Origin: Dictyobacter alpinus
Lineage (GTDB): Bacteria > Chloroflexota > Ktedonobacteria > Ktedonobacterales > Ktedonobacteraceae
Assembly (NCBI RefSeq): GCF_003967575.1
Contig: NZ_BIFT01000001.1
Location: 4,650,001 to 4,714,000 of the forward strand
Direction: 5' to 3'
DNA length: 64,000 nt
A program made the position numbers and the translations under genes. Shown piece by piece: positions 26,486-36,392 of this stretch (position 1 is its first letter; each line of letters starts with the position of its first letter). A model generated the notes under the pieces. It was given only the letters and a program-made list of their open reading frames with translations, did no database searches and had not been told where the DNA came from.

Positions 26486-28984
26486 ATGGCTCGTAACACG
26501 ACAGAAACAGATTCTTCAGGAACTGGCATTATTCGCGAGGATTTCTCTGTGATTATGTCGCAGGCCTTTGCGACATATGGACTTTCGGTGGTGACTGACC
26601 GTGCCCTTCCTGATGCTCGCGATGGTCTTAAACCTGTGCAGCGGCGTATCCTGGCTGGTATGTTGAATGCGCGGTATCTTTCGTCGCGCCCAACGGTCAA
26701 AAGTGCTGAGGTGGTTGGCCTGATTCTGGGTAATTATCATCCTCATGGTGATACCTCGGTCTATGATGCGGCGGCCCGTATGTCTCAGCCTTTTACGTTG
26801 CGCTATCCCCTGATCGAGGGACAGGGGAACATGGGTAGTGAGGATGGGGATGATCCGGCGGCGTATCGCTATACCGAGATGCGCCTCTCCCCAATGGCTG
26901 AGGCTTTGATGGCGGATATCGAGCGTGAGACGGTTCCGCTCCATCCAACCTATAAGCAGGATCCGCGTGTGCTGGAACCCGATTATTTGCCGGGCCGCAT
27001 TCCTCCTATTGTGAATGCTTCCAGCGGCATCGCGGTCGGTCTCTCTACGAATATTCCGCCCCACAATATGGGCGAGGTCATGCGGGCCTGTATCGCTTTG
27101 CTCGACCGACCGGACATGACGGTTGAGCAGATCATGGGCTATATTCAGGGCCCTGATTTTCCTCAGGGTGGTCGTGTGGTTGGTATCGAGGGTATCAAAG
27201 ATTATTTCACGACCGGCAAGGGTCGTATTATTGTGCGGGCCGATGTGCGCCTGGAAGAGACGCCACGTAGCCGCTCATTGGTCGTGACGCAGATCCCTCC
27301 AATTGGACGTGATAAAGTCAAGGCTTCGATCGTCAAAGCGATCAATGCTCGCAAGCTTGAGGGCTTGATGCCGGAGATGCGCGATGAGAGCGATACCGAA
27401 AAGGGGACTCGTATCGTGCTTGAGCTGCGCAAGGATGCCGAGGCAGGCCAGACCTTGATGCAGTTGTTCAAGGAAACTGATCTGCAGATCGCGCAGTCTT
27501 TCCAGATGGTTTTCCTCTTCGGTGAGCCAATGCAACCTGGTCGCCAGCCAAAGCAGGTTGGTGTGCTGGAGCTGCTCAATTACTGGAATGAGCACCAGAT
27601 TGATGTGATGACGCGTCGCGCTAATTATGATCTGCGTAAGGCTCAGGAACGTCTGCATGTGGTTGATGGTCTGGTAATTGGATCCGCGAATGCTGAGCAG
27701 ATCGTCAAAATATTCCAACAGGCTGAAGATCGGGCGACGGCACGTAAGCAGGTTGAGGAGCGCTATCAGCTGACCGCGATCCAATCCGATGTGATTGCCT
27801 CGATGACCCTGTCCCAGGTAACACGTCTGGATGCTAACAAGTATGCGAAAGAGCGCGAAGATCTCTTGCTGCGTATTCAGGAACTGGAGTATCTGCTTGG
27901 TGATCGTAAGGTGCTGATTGCGGCCCTGAAAAAAGAGATGCAGCAACTGATCAAACAGTTTGGCGATGAGCGTCGGACCGTGATTGACGCTGAAGGAAAT
28001 GTGCTAACCCCGATTGAAACAGTTGAAAGTTTGCATGAGCGCGAGCCAATCATGATCGGCCTTACGCGCGCGCAGACGCTCAAAGCGCTGCCCGTTGATA
28101 CCTATAAGCCGCGTGGCAAAAATGCTGCGATTGCCACCTACACGCCGGTACGCGGTGATGAGCAGCTACGCCAGTTACTGCCAGCCACGACCCAGGACTA
28201 CCTGCTGTGTATCTGTTCCAGTGGTCGCGTCTGCCAGATCGCCACCCACCGCATTCCTGTTATGACCCGTTCAAGCAAAGGTGAGGCGCTGAGTGAGTTG
28301 CTGCGCCTGGAGCCGGGTGAAGATGTGGTGACGATTTTGCCGGTCGATGCGTATGATGAGGATCGCTATCTGGTACTCTTTAGCACCCTTGGTAAAGTCA
28401 AGAAGTCTCCGCTCAGCGAATACAAAGCCGCCGATGTAGACGGCATCCAGGATATGAAGCTCTCGGATGGAGATAGCGTGGCGACCGCTCTGGTCTCCTA
28501 TGGTCGTGGCGAATACTTTGTGACGACCGATACCGCGCTAACCCTGCGCTTTAGCGACGAGCAACTACGCAGCCAGGGTCGTGGTGGACAGGGTGTGGCC
28601 GCCATCTCTCTCAGCAAAGGTGGCCAGGTCGTCAGTGCCAGCTACCTGGACAGTGAGCCCGCCATTGAGGCCGATCAAGACATCTTTAGTATTACCAGCC
28701 TCCTGGTCCTTACCGAGGGTGGCTGGACCAAAAAGGTGCCTGTCAGCCAGTTTGTGCCCAAGGCCCGAGCCACCAATGGTGCACCCACGACCGAGCTTTC
28801 AGAATCCGATCACGTTGTCCAGACCCTGCTTGTCCACGAGGATGATACCCTCTTGATCATCGCCAACAATGGCAAAAATGATCAGGCCATCATCCACAAA
28901 GCCGCCGACATCAAAACCTTTCCGCGCACCCACAAAGGCGAGCAGAACATTCCCGGACAAGCCGTGACCGCCATCAAACTGTAA
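26486..28984 (+). CDS. type IIA DNA topoisomerase subunit A (GyrA/ParC)
   Basis: DNA cleavage and rejoining subunit, 832 residues. The winged-helix region has RALPDARDGLKPVQRRIL; the catalytic Tyr129 lies in AYRYTEMRLS. GIAVGLSTNIPPHN and a long coiled-coil (about 380-520) follow. The C-terminal beta-pinwheel contains LRSQGRGGQGVAAISL. GRGGQG resembles the GyrA box, which tilts the call towards gyrase, but it is degenerate, and a second gyrA elsewhere cannot be excluded. Co-transcribed with the B subunit. Confidence 0.93.
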   Translation: MARNTTETDSSGTGIIREDFSVIMSQAFATYGLSVVTDRALPDARDGLKPVQRRILAGMLNARYLSSRPTVKSAEVVGLILGNYHPHGDTSVYDAAARMSQPFTLRYPLIEGQGNMGSEDGDDPAAYRYTEMRLSPMAEALMADIERETVPLHPTYKQDPRVLEPDYLPGRIPPIVNASSGIAVGLSTNIPPHNMGEVMRACIALLDRPDMTVEQIMGYIQGPDFPQGGRVVGIEGIKDYFTTGKGRIIVRADVRLEETPRSRSLVVTQIPPIGRDKVKASIVKAINARKLEGLMPEMRDESDTEKGTRIVLELRKDAEAGQTLMQLFKETDLQIAQSFQMVFLFGEPMQPGRQPKQVGVLELLNYWNEHQIDVMTRRANYDLRKAQERLHVVDGLVIGSANAEQIVKIFQQAEDRATARKQVEERYQLTAIQSDVIASMTLSQVTRLDANKYAKEREDLLLRIQELEYLLGDRKVLIAALKKEMQQLIKQFGDERRTVIDAEGNVLTPIETVESLHEREPIMIGLTRAQTLKALPVDTYKPRGKNAAIATYTPVRGDEQLRQLLPATTQDYLLCICSSGRVCQIATHRIPVMTRSSKGEALSELLRLEPGEDVVTILPVDAYDEDRYLVLFSTLGKVKKSPLSEYKAADVDGIQDMKLSDGDSVATALVSYGRGEYFVTTDTALTLRFSDEQLRSQGRGGQGVAAISLSKGGQVVSASYLDSEPAIEADQDIFSITSLLVLTEGGWTKKVPVSQFVPKARATNGAPTTELSESDHVVQTLLVHEDDTLLIIANNGKNDQAIIHKAADIKTFPRTHKGEQNIPGQAVTAIKL

Positions 28985-29233
28985 CGGCAGGGCTTTTCCC
29001 TGCCACCGCTTCACGTAAGAAATGTCCCTAAAACACGTAATCGCTTTGCAGTGAGCACAGCAAAACTCATAGGGATTTTGCCCAATACTTTCAACTCAGC
29101 GATGTTTCATACCCAACGATGATCGTGGGTGGCGAGCCGGTCTTGGGTGGAAAAACGGGTGGCGCCACTCGACGTACGCAAGGCTGGCTCATGGCTGTCC
29201 TCCCACAACGCCATCCCACCATGATGTACAAAA
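28981..29233. other. intergenic region with repeat remnants
   Basis: Starts with a decayed GGCAGGGC repeat end (TAACGGCAGGGCTTTTCCCT) at the stop of the topoisomerase gene. Near 29158 it contains GGTGGCGCCACTCGACGTAC, a piece resembling the end of the 19935/35781 MITE family. No gene. Confidence 0.55.
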
Positions 29234-29932
29234 TTACGCTTGGTTGGTGGCGTTTTCTTCAGTGTTCATGGGATCGCTTCTATTGAGTATTTGTCGTCCC
29301 AACGGTGTCAGATAAGGAAAGACTATTGAGCGTAGCTGCTCTATGCCTTCCTGGACACTCTGTTCGGTAATCTGTTCCTGACCATTGCGTGTCTGGCAAT
29401 AATCGATCCAGTAGCGATTAATAATCCACAGGTTGGTCGCTACAATCGGGATCTGCCACTCCGGTATGGCCAGGATACCGCTCTGGCATAGCAGTTTCAG
29501 TGCATTCTCAATAAAGATATGTACCTGATTAGTGAGCGCGATTAGTTGTGCATAGACATCTTGTTGTGCCACGGCCCAGTTGATATTGTCGCGCAAAAGA
29601 AAGCGATATTCCCACATCAAGTGGAAGCCCCGTGTTAGCAGGTCCTGTAGCTGGCTCACCTGGCGCAGATCACCAACGTCACGTTGCTGGTTCGCCTGGA
29701 CCTTTGCCTTGAGCTCCATAAAAATCGCTGAAATGACCGCGTTTTTGGTGCGGAAATGATACCAGACATTGCCTTCACTGATCCCTAGATGTTCTCCTAT
29801 ATGGGCCAGCGTTACATTGGCTTCACCATGTTCATTAAACAACTCACGTGCCACCTGCAAAATACGGTCGCGCGTCTTTGGGCGCGTTCCTTTGGTACTT
29901 TGATCCACCTGATCCTTCGTTGCCTTTACCAT
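29234..29932 (-). CDS. TetR family transcriptional regulator
   Basis: I take 29932 (MVKATKDQVDQSTKG) as the start; the frame is open to 30007. The HTH is textbook: TRDRILQVARELFNEHGEAN, VTLAHIGEHLGISEGNVWYHF, RTKNAV. The C-terminal helical domain ends in a polar Asn-rich tail. There is no divergent partner close by; the next plus-strand gene starts 355 bp away. Ligand and targets unknown. Confidence 0.9.
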   Translation of the reverse strand: MVKATKDQVDQSTKGTRPKTRDRILQVARELFNEHGEANVTLAHIGEHLGISEGNVWYHFRTKNAVISAIFMELKAKVQANQQRDVGDLRQVSQLQDLLTRGFHLMWEYRFLLRDNINWAVAQQDVYAQLIALTNQVHIFIENALKLLCQSGILAIPEWQIPIVATNLWIINRYWIDYCQTRNGQEQITEQSVQEGIEQLRSIVFPYLTPLGRQILNRSDPMNTEENATNQA

Positions 29933-30287
29933 GTGCCCTTGCTTACCTCCACCTCTCGAAAAATTAGGGTAATGCACCTGAAACAATGTCACATCACATA
30001 TGGACAAATCTTATGCATCCTTGTACAGTACTGACGCATATCATAACACGTTGATTAAGCTCATACAGTCATTTCGGGAGATAAGTTCAGATGGTGCAGA
30101 CAAAATACCCAGAGCAGAAAGACGTGACATCTTCTTCGGTATAACTCCCCACGGGTAGTTGGGCTTGATGTCACCTTTACAATCGTGATAGGATGTCAAT
30201 ATACTGCCACTAGAGTCTCATGCTTGACGTGTAAGCTCCCTAGATGGCTTCTCTTTATTACTGCTGTGAAGAGAGGAGAGCAGGTGT
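29933..30287. other. intergenic region between TetR and PAS kinase genes
   Basis: 355 bp with no gene. It should carry the two divergent promoters; no clear palindromic operator was seen. Confidence 0.4.
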
Positions 30288-32822
30288 ATGCCCACCACAT
30301 CAGACTCCGGTGCCCACGATGACCAGCAGGCACTTGCCTTGCTGCAGCAGGAAATGTGGCAGAATGAACGACGCTTTCAAGCGACCTTTGAACAGGCGGC
30401 CGTCGGGATGGCTCATGTGAGCCTGGATGGACGCTTCTTACAGGTCAATCAAAAGCTGTGCGACATTGTGGGCTATCCTCGTGCCGAGTTGCAGCTCCAT
30501 CGCTTTCAGGACATTACCTATCCCCCGGATCTGTCGGCCGATCTGGCCTACGTTGAACAGTTACTTGCCGGCAAGATCTCGACGTATTCTATGGAGAAGC
30601 GCTACATCCGTGCTAATGGAATGCTGGTCTGGATTAATTTGACGGTCGCGCTTGTCCGTGATCAGCAAGAGGCTCCCCTTTATTTTATTTCTGTGATTGA
30701 AGATATTGATGAGCGCAAGCAGGTCGAAGAGGCCCTGCAACAAGAACGGCGGGCGCTGTCCATGCTAACAGAGAACGCCACAGATGTTATCGCACGCTAT
30801 GATCGTTCTCGGCGCCTTGTCTATGTGAATCCAGCTATTACTGCTGTACTTGGACTACGACCAGATGAGGTTATTGGTAAAACTATCTCAGAGTTAGGGA
30901 TGTCGGCCGAAGCACTGCGGTCATGGAATGATGCATTCAATCAGGTGCTGGCCGGCGAAGTTCGCAGCCTGGAATTTTCCTACCCTTCGCCCACCGCAGG
31001 TCTATGCTGGTATCAATCTCGCTTGAATCCCGAACTCGATATGTGTGGTAATGTCGTCTCGGTACTCGCGATTAATCGTGATGTGACGGAGCTTAAAAAG
31101 GCGCAGGTGGCTCTCATTCAGAGTGAAGCTCGTGCCCGCCGCTTGATCGATTCTAATGTGATTGGTGTTATCATCGCTGATGTTGACCACATCTTCGAGG
31201 CGAATGATGCCTTTCTTGATCTGCTTGGCTATAGCCGTGAGGACCTGAGAGCGGGCCGCATTAACTGGCGGGCGATGACACCAGCGGAGTATGTTTCACG
31301 CGATGAGCATTGTTTGCAAGAATTGCGTGAGCGTGGTGTGTGTACCCCCTTTGAGAAAGAGTTCACGCGCCTGGATGGTAGTCGGGTCGCGGTTTTGCTT
31401 GGGGCCGCCGAAGTGCAGGCTGATCCGCCGCAATGGGTCTGCTTTATCCTGGATATCACTGAGCGGCAGCAGCAAGAGCGACGTCTCCAGCACGCTTTAA
31501 ACGCTTTGCTGACGATTGCTGAAGTGTTGGATACACGTGAGGAGCCGTTAGATAATCTTGAGCGCACAAAGCCTTCACATGACGAGGTTGCGCGCCGGGT
31601 ATTGGAGGCTATTTGTCAGGTGCTCTCTTGCGAAGGCGTGGTTATGACTAAACTTATGCCTGCCAGCGACATCATTGATACGCTGATTATGGTTGGCTTT
31701 GATGGTCAGGTTCGGCAGACGCTGCTTGATGATGCACAGGGCAAATCCCTGGCGGCCCGCCTTGAGAATGATGCTCTCGTGGAGAAATTACGGGCTGGTG
31801 AAGTGGTCTTGCTTGATGTGAGTAAGCCGCCCTATTATGATCGCCAGCCACGCCCGTATCTTAAACGGTCTGTACTTGTGCCTATGCATCTGGGGGACGA
31901 GCTGGTGGGATTGCTCTCTCTGTATCCGCAAGATGAATGGATGGTCTATACGAGAGAAGATCGTGCGCTGGCGCTGGCTATTGCCAGGCTTGCGGCCCTG
32001 CTGATTGAGCGCGAACGTTTGCAACTTGGCCGTGAGGAGGCCTGGATGCGTGTCTGGGCTACCCAGGAAGTTATGCAACAGATGGATGAGTTTCTGGGTA
32101 TGGCCAGCCATGAGCTTAAGACGCCTCTGACCAGCATTCAGGGCAATCTGCAGCTTGTCCGACGACAGCTTGCTCGTTTTGGTACTCTCGAAGGAGATAG
32201 TGCACCGCTCCTCAATCAATTGTCAGGCTTGCTGGAGCGCGCCGAACGCCAGTTGAAAGTGCAGAATCGTCTAATCAATGACCTGCTCGACGTTTCCCGT
32301 ATTCATGCGAATCGGCTGGAACTTTCACCCAGACTTATCGATCTGACTCAACTTGTACGCGATGTCGTCGAGGATCAGTGTAATCTGGTGCCGACGCGCC
32401 CCTTGCACTTTGAGTCCTCGGTCCTTGAGATTATGGTCAATGCGGATGCTGAACGCATCGGACAGGTTGTTAATAACTATCTTTCCAATGCCCTCAAATA
32501 TTCCGAGGCGACCAGTCCTGTCAATGTCTGTGTCTCGGTGCATGAGCAGATGGCACGCGTGGAGGTTGAGGATCAAGGGCCAGGACTTACAGCGGAGCAG
32601 CAGGAGCGTATCTGGCAGCGTTTCTACCGGGCTCCTGACATTATTGTGAAAAGTGGTTCGGGCGTGGGCCTGGGGCTTGGTCTGCATATCTGTCGTACCA
32701 TCATCGAGCGGCACTCAGGACAGGTCGGTGTCAAGAGCACGCCGGGTGTTGGTTCAACCTTCTGGTTTACGCTTCCCATCGCCCCAAGCCTTGCGACCGA
32801 TTGTTCTGCCTCCATATCCTGA
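30288..32822 (+). CDS. PAS-rich sensor histidine kinase
   Basis: A soluble 844-residue kinase. PAS 1 (FEQAAVGMAHVSLDGRFLQV, about 30-150), PAS 2 (about 155-275) and PAS 3 (about 280-400) each end in a PAC-like ITERQQ/IDERKQ segment. A GAF-like domain spans about 430-590. HisKA has His608 in FLGMASHELKTPLTS. HATPase has NNYLSNALKYSEA, VEDQGPGL and GVGLGLGLHICRTI. GAGAGGAG precedes the ATG. It is an orphan kinase with no adjacent receiver protein; the ligand is unknown (haem or flavin in a PAS is possible). Confidence 0.92.
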   Translation: MPTTSDSGAHDDQQALALLQQEMWQNERRFQATFEQAAVGMAHVSLDGRFLQVNQKLCDIVGYPRAELQLHRFQDITYPPDLSADLAYVEQLLAGKISTYSMEKRYIRANGMLVWINLTVALVRDQQEAPLYFISVIEDIDERKQVEEALQQERRALSMLTENATDVIARYDRSRRLVYVNPAITAVLGLRPDEVIGKTISELGMSAEALRSWNDAFNQVLAGEVRSLEFSYPSPTAGLCWYQSRLNPELDMCGNVVSVLAINRDVTELKKAQVALIQSEARARRLIDSNVIGVIIADVDHIFEANDAFLDLLGYSREDLRAGRINWRAMTPAEYVSRDEHCLQELRERGVCTPFEKEFTRLDGSRVAVLLGAAEVQADPPQWVCFILDITERQQQERRLQHALNALLTIAEVLDTREEPLDNLERTKPSHDEVARRVLEAICQVLSCEGVVMTKLMPASDIIDTLIMVGFDGQVRQTLLDDAQGKSLAARLENDALVEKLRAGEVVLLDVSKPPYYDRQPRPYLKRSVLVPMHLGDELVGLLSLYPQDEWMVYTREDRALALAIARLAALLIERERLQLGREEAWMRVWATQEVMQQMDEFLGMASHELKTPLTSIQGNLQLVRRQLARFGTLEGDSAPLLNQLSGLLERAERQLKVQNRLINDLLDVSRIHANRLELSPRLIDLTQLVRDVVEDQCNLVPTRPLHFESSVLEIMVNADAERIGQVVNNYLSNALKYSEATSPVNVCVSVHEQMARVEVEDQGPGLTAEQQERIWQRFYRAPDIIVKSGSGVGLGLGLHICRTIIERHSGQVGVKSTPGVGSTFWFTLPIAPSLATDCSASIS

Positions 32823-32846
32823 CGATGGCATGGAGGCTGCCTCACC

Positions 32847-33308
32847 TCAGGCTTTGAGGCGTTCGATCTGTTGTAGATGGATCTCTCCATGCTCGACATA
32901 CATACGGAAGATCTCGTAGAGGCTCATTTTGCCGCGTTCCGCGTGGATGCTGGTAAGCTCCCAGGCCTCGGCTGGCAAGAATTTGAACAGGCTGGCATTG
33001 GCGGCCCGCAGATCAGAGAAGAGGCGCAAGGCCAGGATGCTATCTTGCTGACGATAGTACAGGGATTTGCTCCAGGCCTCTTCATCATAAAGAGCCAGGA
33101 CGGAGTCACGCTCGGCCAGTGTTTTACGCAGTCGCCAGTAGCCGACGGCCTCGCTATCAGCCAGGTGTATTAATACTTCATGGATGCTCCATTCTCCCTC
33201 AGCCGGCGTGTGCTGTAGCTGGGCCTCGCTCAATCTCTCGATGGCCTTCTCGATCTGTATGGGCATCGACGCATATGCCGCGATCTCTTCCAGGGTTGCA
33301 GCTGTCAT
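32847..33308 (-). CDS. DinB family protein
   Basis: A 153-residue four-helix-bundle protein of the DinB/YfiT metal-binding superfamily. The first conserved His lies in EGEWSIHEVLIHLADSE. The last two lie in YVEHGEIHLQQIERL, the usual HxxxH pattern. Members include thiol transferases such as bacillithiol and mycothiol S-transferases, but the substrate is not predictable. It is convergent with the PAS kinase, 24 bp away. Confidence 0.87.
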   Translation of the reverse strand: MTAATLEEIAAYASMPIQIEKAIERLSEAQLQHTPAEGEWSIHEVLIHLADSEAVGYWRLRKTLAERDSVLALYDEEAWSKSLYYRQQDSILALRLFSDLRAANASLFKFLPAEAWELTSIHAERGKMSLYEIFRMYVEHGEIHLQQIERLKA

Positions 33309-33375
33309 GGTAAACCACTATTCCTTTCGCTTTACTCAGATAGTGTTTGTTTCCTACTCTCATTAGGGAGCGTGC

Positions 33376-33495
33376 AGCCAGCCGCACGCGGGCCCTGAAG
33401 GGCCCATGCTTCTTTTAAGTGTGGTGTCAAAAACTGAGCTTTGCTCAGTTTTTGACACCACACTTAAAACCGTTGGAGCGCCAAAGGCGCAAAAA
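33376..33495. repeat. compound hairpin repeat with 27-bp perfect arms (family H)
   Basis: Main hairpin 33413-33439/33443-33469 (TTTTAAGTGTGGTGTCAAAA and onward) has a 3-nt loop. It is flanked by GGGCCC-TGAA-GGGCCC and GCGTGC/GCACGC on the left and GCGCC-AAA-GGCGC on the right. Read in reverse, these flanks match those of the hairpin at 11381 (AAGCATGGGC against AAGTATGGGC). The small stems differ by paired changes. This supports a real repeat family with conserved structure. Confidence 0.85.
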
Positions 33496-33599
33496 AATGC
33501 TAAACGGGACATGGATTTCATGGTAATCAAACACTATGTCACAAAATATGGTTGCTTTGATCTGTCATATTATATGACATGGGCTGCCAAAAATACGAC

Positions 33600-33624
33600 C
33601 GGCCTGGAAGTTACTTCCAGGCCG
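33600..33624. terminator. hairpin, possible terminator
   Basis: CGGCCTGGAAG pairs with CTTCCAGGCCG across TTA. It lies 44 bp after the stop of the minus-strand DUF4342 gene. No strong T-run. Confidence 0.5.
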
Positions 33625-33667
33625 ATATATGTATCTACCTATTGCGCTTGAATGGGGAGCCCGATCC

Positions 33668-34036
33668 TTAGAGGGTTGCGCCGCCATCCAGTTTGATTTC
33701 GTCAACACTATGTCCGAGATCGGAGGCGGCATTGGCTACATCGGTGGCAGCCTCGTTGATTGGACTATCTGTGCGCACAACTTCGATCGAGCACTGCCCG
33801 AGCAGGGCACCCAGGACGCCGACGGCGGCCCAGACTGGGGCGATAGCGATGCTGGCTACACCAAGTGTCAATGGGAACTCGATAAGCGAGCGACCGTCCT
33901 GTTTGATGATGATGCGGCGTACATTGCCCTCGTGGACCAGTTCTTTGACTTTGGCCAGCAACTGCTCGCCAACAACCTGTAGCTCCTCTACGCCATAGAC
34001 TGACTTCTGCTCTGCGTTTGGATCTGTCTGTGTCAT
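33668..34036 (-). CDS. DUF4342 domain-containing protein
   Basis: A 122-residue protein. The core YGVEELQVVGEQLLAKVKEL, VHEGNVRRIIIKQDGRSL and the following FPLTLGVASIAIAPVWAAVGVLGALLGQ match DUF4342, a small domain with an amphipathic N-terminal half and one hydrophobic, probably membrane-associated segment. A short acidic tail follows. The family has no known function. GGAGAA lies before the start. Confidence 0.8.
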   Translation of the reverse strand: MTQTDPNAEQKSVYGVEELQVVGEQLLAKVKELVHEGNVRRIIIKQDGRSLIEFPLTLGVASIAIAPVWAAVGVLGALLGQCSIEVVRTDSPINEAATDVANAASDLGHSVDEIKLDGGATL

Positions 34037-34354
34037 AAGAATGATTCTCCTTACTTAAATGAAGTAAAACATTAGAAATTTCAAAGAGCGATTGTACATT
34101 TTTACAGTACATCCTCAACGCGCAATTGATCGTTGCTTGCTGATGGATGTGCAATATAGCATCTTAAGTAGTTATTTTTTACTACACTTAGTATACGTAA
34201 GCAAACCTTTTTTGGTTAGATAAATTAGCGTCAATTTGGCTGAATCTGTATCATTTCTATGCAAATTCATGAAAATACATTCTGGGCGTTTCACCTATTG
34301 TGTCGGGATGGCTTTGTTTGTTATGATGAGAATATCTTGATTGAGGTGTTGTAC

Positions 34355-34768
34355 ATGGCGTATTTTTTAGCAAAAACGGATCCCGAGACGTATTCGATCG
34401 AGCAATTTGAGCACGATAAAAAAACGGTCTGGGATGGTGTGCGCAACGCTGCGGCGTTGCTGGTAATTCGCTCGATGCGGCCGGACGATCTGGTGTTTAT
34501 TTACCATAGCCTGGGGCAGTCGGCCATCGTTGGATTGGCCCGCGTGACCTCGGATCCACGGCCAGATGAATATGAACCTAAGAGTTGGGTGGTCGATATG
34601 GAGTTTGTTGGTCGTTTAGCTCAACCGGTGACGCTGCGCGCGGTCAAAGAGAGTCATTTGTTTGATGATTGGAGCCTGGTGCGCCAGAGCCGTCTTTCGA
34701 CGATGGCGATGCCGGATACCTTTGTGGCCTGGATGCGTGAGCAGTATCCACAAAATAAAGGCTTCTAA
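34355..34768 (+). CDS. EVE domain-containing protein
   Basis: A 137-residue PUA-like EVE domain from start to end. I choose ATG 34355 (MAYFLAKTDPETYS), which has GAGGTG 6 nt upstream; upstream codons do not fit the fold. The motifs are YSIEQFEHDKKTVWDGVRN, MRPDDLVFIYHS and AIVGLARVTSDP. EVE domains bind modified bases in DNA or RNA and sometimes occur in restriction or RNA systems. This one is a standalone housekeeping-type copy. Confidence 0.9.
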   Translation: MAYFLAKTDPETYSIEQFEHDKKTVWDGVRNAAALLVIRSMRPDDLVFIYHSLGQSAIVGLARVTSDPRPDEYEPKSWVVDMEFVGRLAQPVTLRAVKESHLFDDWSLVRQSRLSTMAMPDTFVAWMREQYPQNKGF

Positions 34769-34828
34769 CGCCTGTTCGCTCCTGTGTTGAGGCGTTATTT
34801 CGATAGCGCTGGGAAAGGATTATGTCGC

Positions 34829-35659
34829 ATGGATACAAATGCCTGGTGGTATGTCAATGGGGACTGGGTGCATCCGCAGGATGCTCGCATCTCGATCAAT
34901 GATGTTGCGGTCCTGCGCGGTTATAGCGTGTTTGAGTCTTTACGAACGTATCATCGCCGCCCGTTTCATCTGGATGAGCATGTGCGCCGTCTCTATCGAT
35001 CGGCTGACATGATTGAATTGCCGGTCTCGTATTCGGCCACTTTTCTCGGGCAAATTATCCATGAAATCATAGAGCGTAATGCCTATGAACATGCATCTAT
35101 CCGCTTGCTGGTAACGGGTGGTGTCAGCGAGGATGGCGTTCTGCCGGCGGCCGATTCCGGTCTGGCGGTATTAATTACGCCGCTGGCCGAGCGTGACATG
35201 CAGCGTTTTGCCCGTGGTGCTAAACTGATCACGACCCGCCTGACCCGTTCGACCCCGGAAGCCAAGACCTCGAATTATGTCTCAGCGATCCGTGCGCTCA
35301 AGGTTGCAGCCCAACACGATGCCACCGACGCGCTCTACGTCAATGAGCACGACCACGTCTTAGAGGGAACACGCAGCAACTTCTTTGTCTTCCGTGGGGA
35401 TACGCTGATTACGCCCCGTGCGGAGGTCCTGTCTGGTGTGACCCGCGATGTCGTCCTGGAATTGGCGCGAGGTCGCTTCACCATCGAGGAGCGCCCCATC
35501 CTGCTCAGTGAACTCCCACAGATCGACGAGGCCTTCATCACCTCATCCTCCAAAGAGATCACCCCCGTCATCCAGATCGACGACCACATCATCGGATCCG
35601 GCCAACCCGGTCCCCGCACCTACGAATTGGAGCAACGCTTCATCAACCTTGTCGAGTAA
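34829..35659 (+). CDS. class IV aminotransferase (branched-chain/D-amino-acid/ADC-lyase type)
   Basis: A PLP fold-type IV enzyme, about 276 residues from ATG 34829 (MDTNAWWYVNGDWV). It has RISINDVAVLRGYSVFESLR, HLDEHVRRLYRSADM, the Schiff-base Lys in TPEAKTSNYV, LEGTRSNFFVF and ITSSSKEITPVIQID. These define the ilvE/dat/pabC superfamily, but substrate choice is not clear. LRGYSVFESLRTYHRRPF resembles D-amino acid transaminase/ADC lyase at least as much as IlvE. A start at 34784 is possible. Confidence 0.87.
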   Translation: MDTNAWWYVNGDWVHPQDARISINDVAVLRGYSVFESLRTYHRRPFHLDEHVRRLYRSADMIELPVSYSATFLGQIIHEIIERNAYEHASIRLLVTGGVSEDGVLPAADSGLAVLITPLAERDMQRFARGAKLITTRLTRSTPEAKTSNYVSAIRALKVAAQHDATDALYVNEHDHVLEGTRSNFFVFRGDTLITPRAEVLSGVTRDVVLELARGRFTIEERPILLSELPQIDEAFITSSSKEITPVIQIDDHIIGSGQPGPRTYELEQRFINLVE

Positions 35660-35780
35660 CACACAACCGTACCGGCAGGGCTCGTCCCCCAATATTTTTC
35701 GGTTAAGTACGTTGAGGGCCACGAAAACGGCGTGAAAAGCCACGAATCGATCGAGGAGAAGACGTAAAAAGCCAGCCGAG

Positions 35781-36057
35781 CGTACGTCGAGTGGGCGCCA
35801 CACGCAAGGCCGGTATGCGGCGTGATCAAGGGCGAAACATGTTTAGAAAGCATCGCATGCCTGTGGCGCCTACACCGATCATCTTTCTTCAACCCTGATC
35901 GCTCGGGAACGTTTTGACCGGCAACCACATGTTCCTCATCACTGCCGCATCATCACCGTGATCGGTGTAGGCGCCACAGCGCTGCGCGTCGTTCTGACAT
36001 TCTGGCCTACCAAACCTCAGCAGTGCGGCCTTGCGTGTGGCGCCCACTCGACGTACG
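35781..36057. repeat. MITE-like element, CGTACGTCGAGTGGGC family, copy 2
   Basis: Perfect 32-bp terminal inverted repeats at 35781-35812 and 36026-36057 (CGTACGTCGAGTGGGCGCCA and onward) enclose 213 bp that shares inner blocks with the copy at 19935-20275, including TGTGGCGCCTACACC. A decayed GGCAGGGC piece lies just upstream at about 35672. No coding capacity. Confidence 0.88.
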
Positions 36058-36392
36058 GAACGTCGACTCATGTCGCCAGCTTAGCGTACCCAGCTCTATG
36101 TGACAACGTTGGCGGCTATCACTTTTCCCCTTGAAACAATATGAATTGACATCTTTTGTTAGAATCTAGCTGTTTTATCTGGTAACACTAATCTTATTAG
36201 CAGAAGGCTGGTTTATTATGTTTATTGTAGTAGAATAAGAGTGTGCAGGGTATGATAAACGGTACTTAGCATCTCTATCAATCACTATTCTGGACTGTTG
36301 CAATTGATGGAAAAGGCGAGGGAACGCACCGAATGTCAACTATCCAGCCAGGAAAATTGTGCTTGCTTCGCCACGACACTAAGGAGGGTGCA

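Noticed and set aside
24384..28984. Firm assignment of the topoisomerase pair to gyrase or topoisomerase IV
   Set aside because: The motifs are common to both. The GyrA-box-like GRGGQG is degenerate, and the rest of the genome is needed to decide.
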